Assembly (NCBI GenBank): GCA_019114015.1 | Contig: DXGG01000112.1 | Coordinates: 1-20,529, forward strand | DNA from: Candidatus Onthomorpha intestinigallinarum | GTDB taxonomy: Bacteria; Bacteroidota; Bacteroidia; Bacteroidales; P3 | Length of the DNA stretch: 20,529 nt | Reading direction: 5' to 3' | Shown here: one piece after another, positions 6,238-14,171 of the stretch | Layout: each line of letters starts with the position of its first letter | How positions within the stretch are numbered: position 1 is the stretch's first letter | Translations under genes and position numbers: made by a program | The notes under the pieces: model-generated | Database searches by the model: none | What the model saw: the letters and a program-made list of their open reading frames with translations, nothing else | What the model was told of the DNA's origin: nothing

Positions 6238-6946
6238 CGTTTGAATATTTTTGTTTTTTGTTTGACTTTCCGTTTGATTCCTTTTCCATGCCTCCTACAA
6301 CGATTACAATCTCGCCTTTAGTTTCCCCTCCCTTGAATTTTTCGTACAGTTCCTGCAGGGTGCCTCTTGCCGTTTCTTCGAATTTCTTGCTGATTTCCCG
6401 TGAAAGACTTGCTGGTCTGTCCGTTCCGAATGTGGAGCAGAACTGCTCCAGAGTCTTGTTGATTCTGTGAGGTGACTCATAGAAAATCATTGTCCTCGTT
6501 TCGTTTTTCAGAGCTTCAAGTTTGGATTGTCTGCCTTTTTTGTGAGGCAGGAAGCCTTCAAAACAAAACCGCTCGCAGGCAAGAGCCGAACATACGAGAG
6601 CAGGTACGAATGCGGTGGCACCGGGAAGGCATCTGACCTCTATGCCGTTTTTCACGCACTCCCTTACCAACAGGAATCCCGGGTCTGAAATGGCGGGAGT
6701 CCCTGCGTCGGTTATCAGTGCGAGGTCCTCTCCGCATTTGAGACGTTCTACAATCGGCATTACAGTCTGGTGTTCGTTGAACAGATGATGAGCTTGCAGG
6801 GGGGTGTGTATGTCGTAGTGATTGAGCAGAGTGCGAGATGTTCTGGTGTCTTCCGCCAGTATCAGGCTTACTTCCTTCAACACTTTCACCGCCCTGAAAG
6901 TCATGTCTTCCAGGTTGCCTATCGGAGTGGGGACAAGGTAAAGCAT
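6200..6946 (-). CDS. rsmI: 16S rRNA (cytidine-1402-2'-O)-methyltransferase RsmI
   Basis: Methylates the ribose of C1402 in the 16S rRNA decoding centre using S-adenosylmethionine. It belongs to the tetrapyrrole-methylase fold. Signatures seen: YLVPTPIGNLEDMTFRA at the N-terminus, LAEDTRTSRTLLNHY (34-48), ITDAGTPAISDPG (78-90), LPGATAFVPAL and FYESPHRINKTL. The last 30 residues or so are a low-complexity Lys/Ser/Asn/Glu tail not part of the core fold; the final 38 nt overlap the start of the NifX-like gene. It starts 4 nt after yebC, so it is operonic. Confidence 0.95.
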   Translation of the reverse strand: MLYLVPTPIGNLEDMTFRAVKVLKEVSLILAEDTRTSRTLLNHYDIHTPLQAHHLFNEHQTVMPIVERLKCGEDLALITDAGTPAISDPGFLLVRECVKNGIEVRCLPGATAFVPALVCSALACERFCFEGFLPHKKGRQSKLEALKNETRTMIFYESPHRINKTLEQFCSTFGTDRPASLSREISKKFEETARGTLQELYEKFKGGETKGEIVIVVGGMEKESNGKSNKKQKYSNDENSSSNERQQG

Positions 6947-6950
6947 GTGT

Positions 6951-7691
6951 CTATTCCGCGTTTTCCAGTTCTTCCGTCATTTCGAGGGTGTGATATACGG
7001 CCTGAACGTCATCGTCGTCTTCGAGCATGTTTATCAGTTTCATTACCTTCAATCCTTCTTCCAAAGGCAGCTCGGTCGTGGTATTAGGAATGCGTTGCAG
7101 TTCCGCGTTTTCGCATTCTATGTTCATTTCTTCAAGACTTTTCTGCATCGCAGCGAAGTCTTCCATTTTTGTGTACACCGTGAAGTAATCCTCATCGCGT
7201 TCTATTTCGTCTGCTCCTGCCTCAATCAAACTCATCTCCAGTTCGTCCGCATCCCTGTCTTTGATTGGTATCTGGAAGACTCCTTTTCTTTGGAATATGA
7301 AACCCAAAGAGCCGTTTGTACCCATCGTTCCACCGAATTTGTTGAAGATGGAGCGTACTGAAGCGACGGTACGGTTGTTGTTGTCCGTAAGGCATTCCAC
7401 AAATACTGCAATGCCATGCGGCGCATAACATTCGAAGGTCAGTTCCTGAAGTGCGGCAGTGTTTTTGTCACTTGCCTTGTTTATTGCCCTCTGCAATGTA
7501 TCTTTCGGCATATTCGCACCTTTGGCGTTTGATACCGCAAGACGCAGTCTTGCATTTGCGTCCGGATCCGGACCTCCCTCCTTAACCGCTACGGTTATGT
7601 CTTTTATGATTTTTGAAAAAATCTTGGAACGTTTGCTGTCCAAGGCACCTTTCTTTCTTTTAATGGTTGACCATTTATTATGTCCTGACAT
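6951..7691 (-). CDS. yebC: YebC/PmpR/TACO1-family protein
   Basis: Conserved 246-residue protein, long annotated as a transcriptional regulator (PmpR) and known in mitochondria as the translational activator TACO1; family work points to an action on the ribosome. The N-terminal signature MSGHNKWSTIKRKKGALDSKRSKIF is characteristic (only the first 20 residues are needed: start at 7691). Internal blocks DPDANARLRLAVSNAKGANM (42-61), ECLTDNNNRTVASVRSIFNK and GSLGFIFQRKGVF are also typical. Its place between trpS and rsmI, both translation genes, agrees better with a translational than a purely transcriptional role; that is inference. It starts 37 nt after trpS. Confidence 0.94.
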   Translation of the reverse strand: MSGHNKWSTIKRKKGALDSKRSKIFSKIIKDITVAVKEGGPDPDANARLRLAVSNAKGANMPKDTLQRAINKASDKNTAALQELTFECYAPHGIAVFVECLTDNNNRTVASVRSIFNKFGGTMGTNGSLGFIFQRKGVFQIPIKDRDADELEMSLIEAGADEIERDEDYFTVYTKMEDFAAMQKSLEEMNIECENAELQRIPNTTTELPLEEGLKVMKLINMLEDDDDVQAVYHTLEMTEELENAE

Positions 7692-7728
7692 ATTGTTATT
7701 GATTTGATTTATTATTGTCTGTCTTTAC

Positions 7729-8724
7729 TCAGAAAGTTTTGAATCCTATTATTTCTCTTACTTCCTTTATTGTTTTTTTTGCGGATTCCCTTGCCTTCTC
7801 GCAACCTGTCTTTGCTACCTTTGAAAGGTATGCCGCATCGGATTCTACGGATTTTATTCTTTCTCTAAGCGGTGCGACGAATGTTTCCATGTCTTCTGCA
7901 AGCTGTTTTTTGAGGTCTCCGTATCTTATGGTGCAATCGGCGTATTGTCTGTCGAATTCCTCTATGGCTTCAGGTCTGGATACGAGTTTCATTAGAGAAA
8001 ACAGGTTCTCTATTTCGGGTGATTTTGCCGAGTTCTTTGTCTGTGGACCCATGTCTGTTTTTGCACGCATTATTTTTTTCTTCAGAACATTCGGTTCATC
8101 CACAAGGAATATTGCATTGTTTTCCCCTTCGCTTTTTCCCATTTTTCCGTTGCCGTCCAGCCCCGGTACTTTGAGCAGTTCTCCGGAAAAACTGTATGCG
8201 ACAGGTTCCGGAAAATATGATGTGTCGTATATTCTGTTGAATCTGGCGGCGAATGTCCGTGTCATCTCAAGATGTTGTTCCTGATCTTTTCCGACGGGAA
8301 CGTGTGTCGCTTTGTGTATAAGTATGTCGGCTGCCATAAGCGTCGGATAGGTAAGCAGTCCGGCATTTACGTTGTTTGGATTTTGTCTTACCTTGTCTTT
8401 GAATGATGTTACCCGTTCCAGTTCTCCCAAATAAGCGTTCATGTTCAGGAACATGTACAATTCGGCCGTTTCAGGCAACTGGCTTTGGATGTATATCGTC
8501 GCTTTGTCGGGATCCAATCCGCATGCAAGGTATTGAGACAATATTTTCTTTACGCTCGAATGCAAATCGCTCGGATTGGGGTGGGTGGTCAAAGAATGGT
8601 AATCTGCTATGAAAAAGAAGCAATTGTGATTGTTCTGCAATTCTATGAAATTTCTCAGCGCTCCGAAATAATTTCCCAAATGCAGGTTTCCTGTCGGGCG
8701 CATTCCGCTAACTATTATTTCCAT
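7729..8724 (-). CDS. trpS: Tryptophanyl-tRNA synthetase
   Basis: Charges tRNA-Trp with tryptophan; class I aminoacyl-tRNA synthetase of normal length (331 residues). The HIGH-type motif is PTGNLHLGNYFGA (about 10-22), and the KMSKS-type motif is KMGKS (about 198-202). VSGMRPTG at the extreme N-terminus is part of the catalytic fold, so the start at 8724 cannot be moved downstream without losing it. First gene of the minus-strand operon trpS-yebC-rsmI-NifX-like. The predicted -7 box is only about 6 nt before the ATG, so the mRNA may have almost no leader. Confidence 0.97.
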   Translation of the reverse strand: MEIIVSGMRPTGNLHLGNYFGALRNFIELQNNHNCFFFIADYHSLTTHPNPSDLHSSVKKILSQYLACGLDPDKATIYIQSQLPETAELYMFLNMNAYLGELERVTSFKDKVRQNPNNVNAGLLTYPTLMAADILIHKATHVPVGKDQEQHLEMTRTFAARFNRIYDTSYFPEPVAYSFSGELLKVPGLDGNGKMGKSEGENNAIFLVDEPNVLKKKIMRAKTDMGPQTKNSAKSPEIENLFSLMKLVSRPEAIEEFDRQYADCTIRYGDLKKQLAEDMETFVAPLRERIKSVESDAAYLSKVAKTGCEKARESAKKTIKEVREIIGFKTF

Positions 8725-8729
8725 GTTTG

Positions 8730-8737
8730 CAAAATTA
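8730..8737 (-). promoter_or_regulatory. trpS promoter -7 box
   Basis: On the minus strand TAATTTTG matches TAnnTTTG exactly and is followed by CAAAC then ATG. The -33 element is weak (TTTA near 8757-8760). If the spacing to the start of transcription is typical (5-7 nt), transcription begins at or within 1-2 nt of the start codon. Confidence 0.55.
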
Positions 8738-8790
8738 CTAAATCTTATTGGTTCTTTAAAGAGAATTTTGACGAAAAAAAGAGATTTGAG

Positions 8791-8820
8791 TTTGGCGGTG
8801 TTATTTTTTTACTATCTTTG
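8791..8820 (+). promoter_or_regulatory. glmS promoter
   Basis: TTTG at 8791-8794 and TATCTTTG at 8813-8820 are 18 nt apart and match -33/-7 consensus. Predicted transcript start near 8827 gives a leader of about 39 nt, too short for a glmS ribozyme. Confidence 0.7.
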
Positions 8821-8833
8821 CAAAACAAGATAG
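8812..8833. repeat. Inverted repeat across the glmS -7 box
   Basis: CTATCTT (8812-8818) and AAGATAG (8827-8833) are 7-bp inverted arms with an 8-nt spacer. They cover the -7 box and the predicted start of transcription, a possible operator position. Confidence 0.3.
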
Positions 8834-8865
8834 ATTAATTTATTCATTATAAATATCAATAGGTA

Positions 8866-10710
8866 ATGTGCGGAATAGTTGGTTACATAGGTGATAAGGA
8901 GGCTTTTCCCATTTTGATAAAGGGACTTCACAGACTTGAATACAGGGGTTATGACAGTGCGGGTGTCGCTCTTTTGAACAGCAATGGGGAATTGCATATA
9001 TTCAAGACCAAGGGAAAGGTCAACAATCTGGAAAAATATTGCAGAGACAAGGATGTGAGCGGAAGCATAGGCATAGCACACACACGTTGGGCAACACACG
9101 GCGAACCGTCTGATGTAAATGCTCATCCGCATTACTCGCAGAGCAAGGACATTGCTTTGATTCATAACGGTATAATAGAGAACTATTTGTCTCTAAAGGA
9201 ATTTCTTAAAGGTAAAGGTTACAGCTTTAAGAGCGAAACGGATACCGAGGTGTTGGTTCAATTGATAGAATATGTGAAAAAGGAGCATAGATTGTCTCTT
9301 TATGATGCTGTGCAGCGGGCATTGTCGCAGGTGGTGGGAGCTTATGCGATAGGAGTGATAGAAAGACAAAATCCCAATGTGTTGATAGCGGCAAGAAAGG
9401 GCAGCCCTCTCATAATAGGTATAGGCGAAGGGGAATATTTTCTCGGTTCGGATGCTTCTCCTATAATAGAATACACCAACAAGGTGGTTTATGTCGGAGA
9501 TGAAGAGGTTGTAAGAATGGAAAAGGGCGGGGAAATGGAGATTAGGAATCTTGCAGACTCTGTCATAGTTCCGGAAATAACGGAATTACAGATGGATTTG
9601 AGCGAAATAGAAAAAGGAGGTTATCCTCATTTCATGCTCAAGGAAATATTCGAACAGCCGAGAGCTTTGTCGCTTTGCATGAACGGAAGAGTTCATGAAG
9701 AACTGAAGGAAATAAAGTTAAGCGGAATAATAGACCACATAGACCGTTTTCGCAACGCAAGACGTATTCTTATTTCCGCGTGCGGTACTTCGTGGCATGC
9801 AGGATTGATAGGAAAATACCTTTTTGAGCAATTTTGCAGGATTCCGGTAGAAGTTGAGGTGGCTTCGGAGTTCAGATACAGAAATCCGGTAATATTTCCG
9901 GATGATGTCATGATTGCTATTTCCCAGTCCGGAGAAACGGCGGATACCCTTGCGGCGATAGAACTTGCCAAGAGTAAAGGTGCGTTTATTTACGGTGTTT
10001 GCAATGTTGTGGGCAGCAGTATAGCAAGAGCTACCGATACAGGTACATATACCCATGCCGGTCCTGAAATAGGAGTGGCTTCAACCAAGGCTTTCACAAC
10101 TCAGGTGGCGGTTCTGGCAATGATGGTCTTCGCAATAGGACGGGAACTTGGCACTGTAAAACAGGATGAATATGAAAAATTGGTGACGGAACTTGCCCTG
10201 ATAAAGCGTAAGATAGAAGATATACTTGCCTTGAAGGATTCCATAGAAAGCATGTCCAAGGTCTTCACTTATGCCAAGAACTTCATTTATCTCGGACGCG
10301 GATTCAACTATCCTGTGGCAATGGAGGGAGCATTGAAACTAAAGGAAATATCATACATACATGCGGAAGGATATCCTGCAGCTGAAATGAAGCACGGCCC
10401 GATAGCATTGATCGACGAGGAAATGCCGATAGTCGTCATAGCTCCGAAGTTTGCCATGTACGACAAGATATTGAGCAATGTTCAGGAGGTAAAAGCAAGA
10501 AACGGAAGGATAATTTCCATAGTTACAAAGGGAGATACGCAGATAAAGGCTTTGTCCGATTTTGTCATAGAGATACCTGAAACGATTGAATGTCTGAGTC
10601 CTCTTCTTACAATAATACCTTTGCAGATGCTTTCTTACTATGTGGCCGTTGCAAAGGGAAGAAATGTGGATCAGCCGCGCAATCTGGCAAAGTCCGTGAC
10701 GGTTGAATAA
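8866..10710 (+). CDS. glmS: Glutamine--fructose-6-phosphate aminotransferase (isomerising)
   Basis: Makes glucosamine-6-phosphate from fructose-6-phosphate and glutamine, the first committed step to UDP-GlcNAc for peptidoglycan, lipid A and glycans. At 614 residues it has normal full length. The N-terminal class II glutamine amidotransferase domain starts MCGIVGYIG, with Cys2 the nucleophile after Met removal. It also has YRGYDSAGVAL, THGEPSDVNAHPH and HNGIIENY. Two SIS sugar-isomerase domains follow, with SACGTSWHAG, SQSGETADTLAAI and STKAFTTQ. Near the C-terminus come EGYPAAEMKHGPIALID and a final LAKSVTVE with the catalytic Lys. The DUF4301 gene follows after 26 nt without a visible promoter or terminator. 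Confidence 0.98.
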   Translation: MCGIVGYIGDKEAFPILIKGLHRLEYRGYDSAGVALLNSNGELHIFKTKGKVNNLEKYCRDKDVSGSIGIAHTRWATHGEPSDVNAHPHYSQSKDIALIHNGIIENYLSLKEFLKGKGYSFKSETDTEVLVQLIEYVKKEHRLSLYDAVQRALSQVVGAYAIGVIERQNPNVLIAARKGSPLIIGIGEGEYFLGSDASPIIEYTNKVVYVGDEEVVRMEKGGEMEIRNLADSVIVPEITELQMDLSEIEKGGYPHFMLKEIFEQPRALSLCMNGRVHEELKEIKLSGIIDHIDRFRNARRILISACGTSWHAGLIGKYLFEQFCRIPVEVEVASEFRYRNPVIFPDDVMIAISQSGETADTLAAIELAKSKGAFIYGVCNVVGSSIARATDTGTYTHAGPEIGVASTKAFTTQVAVLAMMVFAIGRELGTVKQDEYEKLVTELALIKRKIEDILALKDSIESMSKVFTYAKNFIYLGRGFNYPVAMEGALKLKEISYIHAEGYPAAEMKHGPIALIDEEMPIVVIAPKFAMYDKILSNVQEVKARNGRIISIVTKGDTQIKALSDFVIEIPETIECLSPLLTIIPLQMLSYYVAVAKGRNVDQPRNLAKSVTVE

Positions 10711-10736
10711 TTGTTTTCTTTTCGTTTGATACAAGC

Positions 10737-12269
10737 ATGAAGTTTTCGGAAAAGGATTTTAGTCGTATAAGAGAGCAGGGTTTGACCATGCAACAGGTGG
10801 AGGACCAGTTGCACAGGTTTTCCATTGGCTATCCTTTCGTGCATTTGGACAGGGCGGCCGTTGTTGGTGACGGCATAGAAAGGATTGATGAGAAAACGGC
10901 ATCGAAGTATGCGGATGCTTATGATTCTTTCGCCAAGGATGCCAAGGTTGTTAAGTTCGTTCCGGCTTCGGGGGCGGCGAGCAGAATGTTCAAGGATTTG
11001 TATGATTTTCTGGGCAGTTGCGGTGAAACGGGCGGAGAAAATATTCTCTCTGCTTATGTACGCAGAACTATGGACAACATTGATAGTTTTGCGTTTTCCG
11101 AAAAGCTTGAGGAATCCTTGCGTAAGGACGGAAAGGGACTTCATGACTGTTTGAAGGCAAAGGATTACAGGGAAATAGTGCGTCATATACTTTTGCCGGA
11201 AGGTCTGAATTACGGCGTCTGTCCCAAGGGCGTTATACCTTTTCACAAATACGGGCATGATATAAGAACGGCTTTCGAGGAACATCTTGTTGAAGGTGCG
11301 AACTATTGCATTGGTAAGGACAGAACGGTCAGAATCCATTTCACGATATCGGAAAATCACAGGGATTTGTTTGAAACTCTTTGCGGCAGGGCGCAGTCTT
11401 GTTATGAACAAATGTACGATGTGAAATACATTGTCAGCTATTCCGTTCAGAAAAAATCAACCGATGCGGTTGCTGTAAACATGCGGAATGAAATAGTGAG
11501 AGATTCCGACGGTGAGATAGTTTTCCGTCCTTCCGGTCACGGTGCTTTGATAGAGAACCTCGGGGAATTGGATGCCGATATCGTATTCATAAAAAATATA
11601 GACAATGTGGCACACGACAGATATAAGGCGGTGACGTACCGTTACAAAAAGATATTGGGCGGTTTTCTCATTGTTTTGAAACGGGAGTTGGATGAGCTTT
11701 TACGAAACTTGATTCTAAAAAAATGTAATCAGGAAACAATTTTACGGATTCAGTATCTGTGCTCGTCAAAGCTTGGTTTGAATCTTAGACAATCAAATGA
11801 TTTTTCTTCCGAAGATGATTATGCTGATTATCTGTTTGATATGCTCAACAGACCTCTTAGGGTTTGCGGTATGGTAAAAAATGAGAATCAGGCCGGAGGA
11901 GGTCCTTTTTGGGTGAAAGACGGTGAAGGCAATGTAAGAAGACAAATTATAGAAAGTTCTCAAGTCAACAAGGCGGACGAAAATCAGATGACCATATTGA
12001 ACAATGCAACACATTTCAATCCCGTTGATTTGGTTTGTTCCATGAAGGATTACAAGGGAGACAGATTTTGTTTGAATGATTTTGTTGATGATACGGCAGG
12101 ATTCATTACTGAAAAGACCCAGAGGTCCGAACGGATAAAAGTACAGGAAAGACCGGGATTGTGGAATGGAGCAATGGCGAAATGGAATACTGTTTTTGTT
12201 GAGGTTCCGTTGATTACGTTTACTCCGGTGAAGACGTTGAACGATCTTTTGGATGAGGTACATCAGTAG
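10737..12269 (+). CDS. DUF4301 family protein, possible UDP-sugar pyrophosphorylase-like fold
   Basis: Bacteroidota-type DUF4301 protein, 510 residues, officially of unknown function. No signal peptide or membrane segment is apparent, so it is probably cytosolic. Ordered motifs resemble those of UDP-glucose/UDP-GlcNAc pyrophosphorylases. FVPASGAASRM (74-84) sits where the nucleotide loop would be, and PKGVIPFHKY (163-172) resembles the PK-containing substrate loop. RPSGHGALIENL (264-275) followed by FIKNIDNV (284-291) resembles the GHGD...NIDN block. FTPVKTLNDLL (495-505) resembles the C-terminal PVKTTSDLL signature. GMVKNENQAGGGPFWV (378-393) and HFNPVDLV (426-433) are further conserved-looking blocks. 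Position 26 nt after glmS fits a role with amino-sugar nucleotides. The family call is confident; the enzymatic reading is my inference from motif order. Confidence 0.85.
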   Translation: MKFSEKDFSRIREQGLTMQQVEDQLHRFSIGYPFVHLDRAAVVGDGIERIDEKTASKYADAYDSFAKDAKVVKFVPASGAASRMFKDLYDFLGSCGETGGENILSAYVRRTMDNIDSFAFSEKLEESLRKDGKGLHDCLKAKDYREIVRHILLPEGLNYGVCPKGVIPFHKYGHDIRTAFEEHLVEGANYCIGKDRTVRIHFTISENHRDLFETLCGRAQSCYEQMYDVKYIVSYSVQKKSTDAVAVNMRNEIVRDSDGEIVFRPSGHGALIENLGELDADIVFIKNIDNVAHDRYKAVTYRYKKILGGFLIVLKRELDELLRNLILKKCNQETILRIQYLCSSKLGLNLRQSNDFSSEDDYADYLFDMLNRPLRVCGMVKNENQAGGGPFWVKDGEGNVRRQIIESSQVNKADENQMTILNNATHFNPVDLVCSMKDYKGDRFCLNDFVDDTAGFITEKTQRSERIKVQERPGLWNGAMAKWNTVFVEVPLITFTPVKTLNDLLDEVHQ

Positions 12270-12331
12270 ATTGTAATGTTAAAAATGTCTTATTGTATTA
12301 AAAAAAATACTCTCCTGAACAATTTAATACG

Positions 12332-12339
12332 TACCTTTG
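12332..12339 (+). promoter_or_regulatory. Promoter -7 box of the M23/LysM gene
   Basis: TACCTTTG is an exact TAnnTTTG match, 64 nt upstream of the ATG at 12403; the -33 element is not clear. An upstream in-frame TTG at 12337 lies inside this box, so it cannot be the translation start. Confidence 0.55.
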
Positions 12340-12402
12340 GCGTCTGAAAGTGGTGATCTTTCCGATTGTGGGGAGTTTTTTGAGGGAAAATTAGTTTTGA
12401 AT

Positions 12403-13374
12403 ATGTTTAAAAGTTTAGTTAGTATATCATCGGCAGTTCTTTTGTTTTTACCTTTCACGGGCTTTTCGCAGATACATGAAAGGGGAATGATGAGAAACAG
12501 GAACAATGTTGCCGTTGAGAGTTCCAATTACACTATAGGTATAATCAAGGATACGACAAAGTTTCAGGAATCATTCATACAGTTTTTGAATAATGGTATA
12601 GAGGATGAGATAGCGGCTGAAAGCGAAGAGGATATTTTATATGCTTCGTTTGATACGAGAAGCATACATTATGTAGGCCGGTTTGATTATTCCAATCTTA
12701 CTGAAGCAATTCCGATAGAACTTGTAAACGAAGATGCGAAACAGTATTTCGCGTGCCCGGTCGAGGGCAAGATAACGTCGCATTTCGGACCTCGCAGAAG
12801 CCGTTGGCATTATGGAACGGACATAGGACTTAGAACGGGTACTCCTATAAAGTCCATGTTCGACGGAAAGGTAAGGATAGCCAAGAGAGCGGGAGCATAC
12901 GGCAATCTGGTAGTGATACGTCACGACAACGGTTTGGAAACTTATTATGCTCATTTGTCCAAGATAAACGTAAAGCCGAATCAGGACATCAAGGCAGGAG
13001 AGATATTGGGTCTTGGAGGAAGTACGGGACGCTCCACCGGACCTCACTTGCATTTGGAGATAAGATATTTGGGTGCGGCGATAAATCCCGAAAAGGTAAT
13101 AAACTTTGCTGATTTTTCCTTGAAGGATGAGACTCTAATGCTCACAAAGGATTATTTCAGGAAAATCAGTTCGCCTTCTTCTTCGAGGGTAAACTTGGCC
13201 AAGAACTCCACTTCAGCCAAGGCAAGCAAGGGCGGAACATATTACAAGGTGAAAAGAGGGGATACGTTGAGTACGATAGCAAGAAGAAACGGAACCACAG
13301 TAAAGAAACTTGCAAAACTCAACAATATCAAAGGCACAAAGATACGCGCAGGTCAGAGATTGAGGTTGAGATAA
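12403..13374 (+). CDS. Secreted M23-family peptidase with C-terminal LysM domain
   Basis: Predicted cell-wall endopeptidase (lysostaphin/NlpD-like fold) acting in the periplasm on peptidoglycan cross-links. From ATG 12403 it has 323 residues. A signal peptide covers about 1-23 (MFKSLVSISSAVLLFLPFTG, then FSQ). The M23 core runs from about 118 to 225. Zinc ligands are all present: HYGTD (His136, Asp140) and HLH (His215, His217), with His184 in YYAHLSK. The protein is therefore probably active rather than a degenerate activator. A LysM domain (about 280-323, YYKVKRGDTLSTIARRNGTT) would bind glycan strands. It is convergent with ruvC, with only 15 nt between stops. The longer TTG start at 12337 is rejected because it falls in the promoter and would bury the signal peptide. 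Confidence 0.93.
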   Translation: MFKSLVSISSAVLLFLPFTGFSQIHERGMMRNRNNVAVESSNYTIGIIKDTTKFQESFIQFLNNGIEDEIAAESEEDILYASFDTRSIHYVGRFDYSNLTEAIPIELVNEDAKQYFACPVEGKITSHFGPRRSRWHYGTDIGLRTGTPIKSMFDGKVRIAKRAGAYGNLVVIRHDNGLETYYAHLSKINVKPNQDIKAGEILGLGGSTGRSTGPHLHLEIRYLGAAINPEKVINFADFSLKDETLMLTKDYFRKISSPSSSRVNLAKNSTSAKASKGGTYYKVKRGDTLSTIARRNGTTVKKLAKLNNIKGTKIRAGQRLRLR

Positions 13375-13389
13375 ACCTGTCACATCGAG

Positions 13390-13974
13390 TCATTGTCTGA
13401 CTCTGTTCGGATTTTGGCTTATGAATGATGACCACGATTTTGTTTTTCTTTGTTTTTTTGTTTCTTCTGTAGTTTTTGGACAAGGACTGCTTTGCTGATA
13501 GAAATGACAAACCGCGACGGCGAGCGAGTCCGTTGCGTCAAGGTATTGAGGTATCTCGTCGAAGTCCAATATCCGTTTAAGCATGTTTGCCACTTGTTCT
13601 TTGGAAGCGGCACCGTTGCCTGTGATGGATTGTTTTATCTTCCTTGGAGAGTATTCCACGAAAGGTACTGAACGTGAGAATGCTGCTGCAATACACAATC
13701 CCTGCGCCCGTCCGAGCTTAAGCATAGATTGTACGTTTTTCCCGAAGAAAGGAGCCTCTATGGCCAATATGTCCGGCTTGTATGTGTCTGTTATATCCAC
13801 TATCTTGTCAAACAGTTTTTTCATTTTAGTGTTCATTTCCTCCTTCTGACCCAATACAAGCACATCCATCGTCAGTATGGATATGTTTTTCCCAGTACAT
13901 TCTATTATACTGTATCCCAATATGTTTGTCCCAGGATCTATACCCAGTATTCTTATTTCCGATTCTTCCTGCAT
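13390..13974 (-). CDS. ruvC: Crossover junction endodeoxyribonuclease RuvC
   Basis: Resolves Holliday junctions at the end of homologous recombination, working with RuvAB. The four acidic catalytic residues are present: Asp13 in GIDPGT, Glu73 in AIEAPF, and Asp146/Asp149 in YLDATDSLAVAVCH. The segment GKNVQSMLKLGRAQG (78-92) is also typical. The 194-residue length slightly exceeds that of E. coli RuvC because of a basic C-terminal tail from about residue 165 (TTEETKKQRKTKSW onward). It has its own promoter in the divergent region shared with the peptide transporter; ruvA and ruvB are not in the window. Confidence 0.96.
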   Translation of the reverse strand: MQEESEIRILGIDPGTNILGYSIIECTGKNISILTMDVLVLGQKEEMNTKMKKLFDKIVDITDTYKPDILAIEAPFFGKNVQSMLKLGRAQGLCIAAAFSRSVPFVEYSPRKIKQSITGNGAASKEQVANMLKRILDFDEIPQYLDATDSLAVAVCHFYQQSSPCPKTTEETKKQRKTKSWSSFISQNPNRVRQ

Positions 13975-14009
13975 AGTTTGTTATTCGTCTTTTATATTGA
14001 AAGGAAATG

Positions 14010-14017
14010 CAAAGTTA
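14010..14017 (-). promoter_or_regulatory. ruvC promoter -7 box
   Basis: Minus strand reads TAACTTTGC, an exact TAnnTTTG match, 35 nt upstream of the ruvC start codon. No good -33 TTTG is visible. Confidence 0.5.
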
Positions 14018-14088
14018 ATGATAAAAATGTAGTGTCGTCTGTTTTCTTGTGCTCATCCGTATTTTTGTTGGAAAAAATGTATTTGTGT

Positions 14089-14120
14089 TTTGGATAATTT
14101 GACAATAGATAGTAAATTTG
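14089..14120 (+). promoter_or_regulatory. Promoter of the peptide transporter gene
   Basis: TTTG at 14089-14092 and TAAATTTG at 14113-14120 are 20 nt apart, a full match to the -33/-7 pattern. TTTGC/GCAAA (14117-14121/14125-14129) forms a small palindrome over the box edge. Leader length to the ATG at 14172 is about 45 nt. Confidence 0.7.
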
Positions 14121-14171
14121 CACCGCAAACAAAAAAGTGAAAATAATTAATAACTAAAACAAAAGAGAAAA

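Noticed and set aside
7715..8284. 189-codon plus-strand frame opposite trpS
   Set aside because: The trpS sense frame contains intact KMSKS-type and HIGH-type motifs; the antisense product is a Ser/Phe-rich artefact.
8821..8865. glmS ribozyme or riboswitch in the glmS leader
   Set aside because: The leader after the predicted start is only about 39 nt, far too short, and no ribozyme core is seen.
12337..12402. Upstream TTG start for the M23/LysM gene
   Set aside because: It falls inside the TACCTTTG promoter box and would place 22 polar residues before a normal signal peptide.
13387..13403. GAGTCA/TGACTC hairpin between the M23 gene and ruvC as a terminator
   Set aside because: Only 6 bp, no T tract on either side, and it overlaps ruvC codons.
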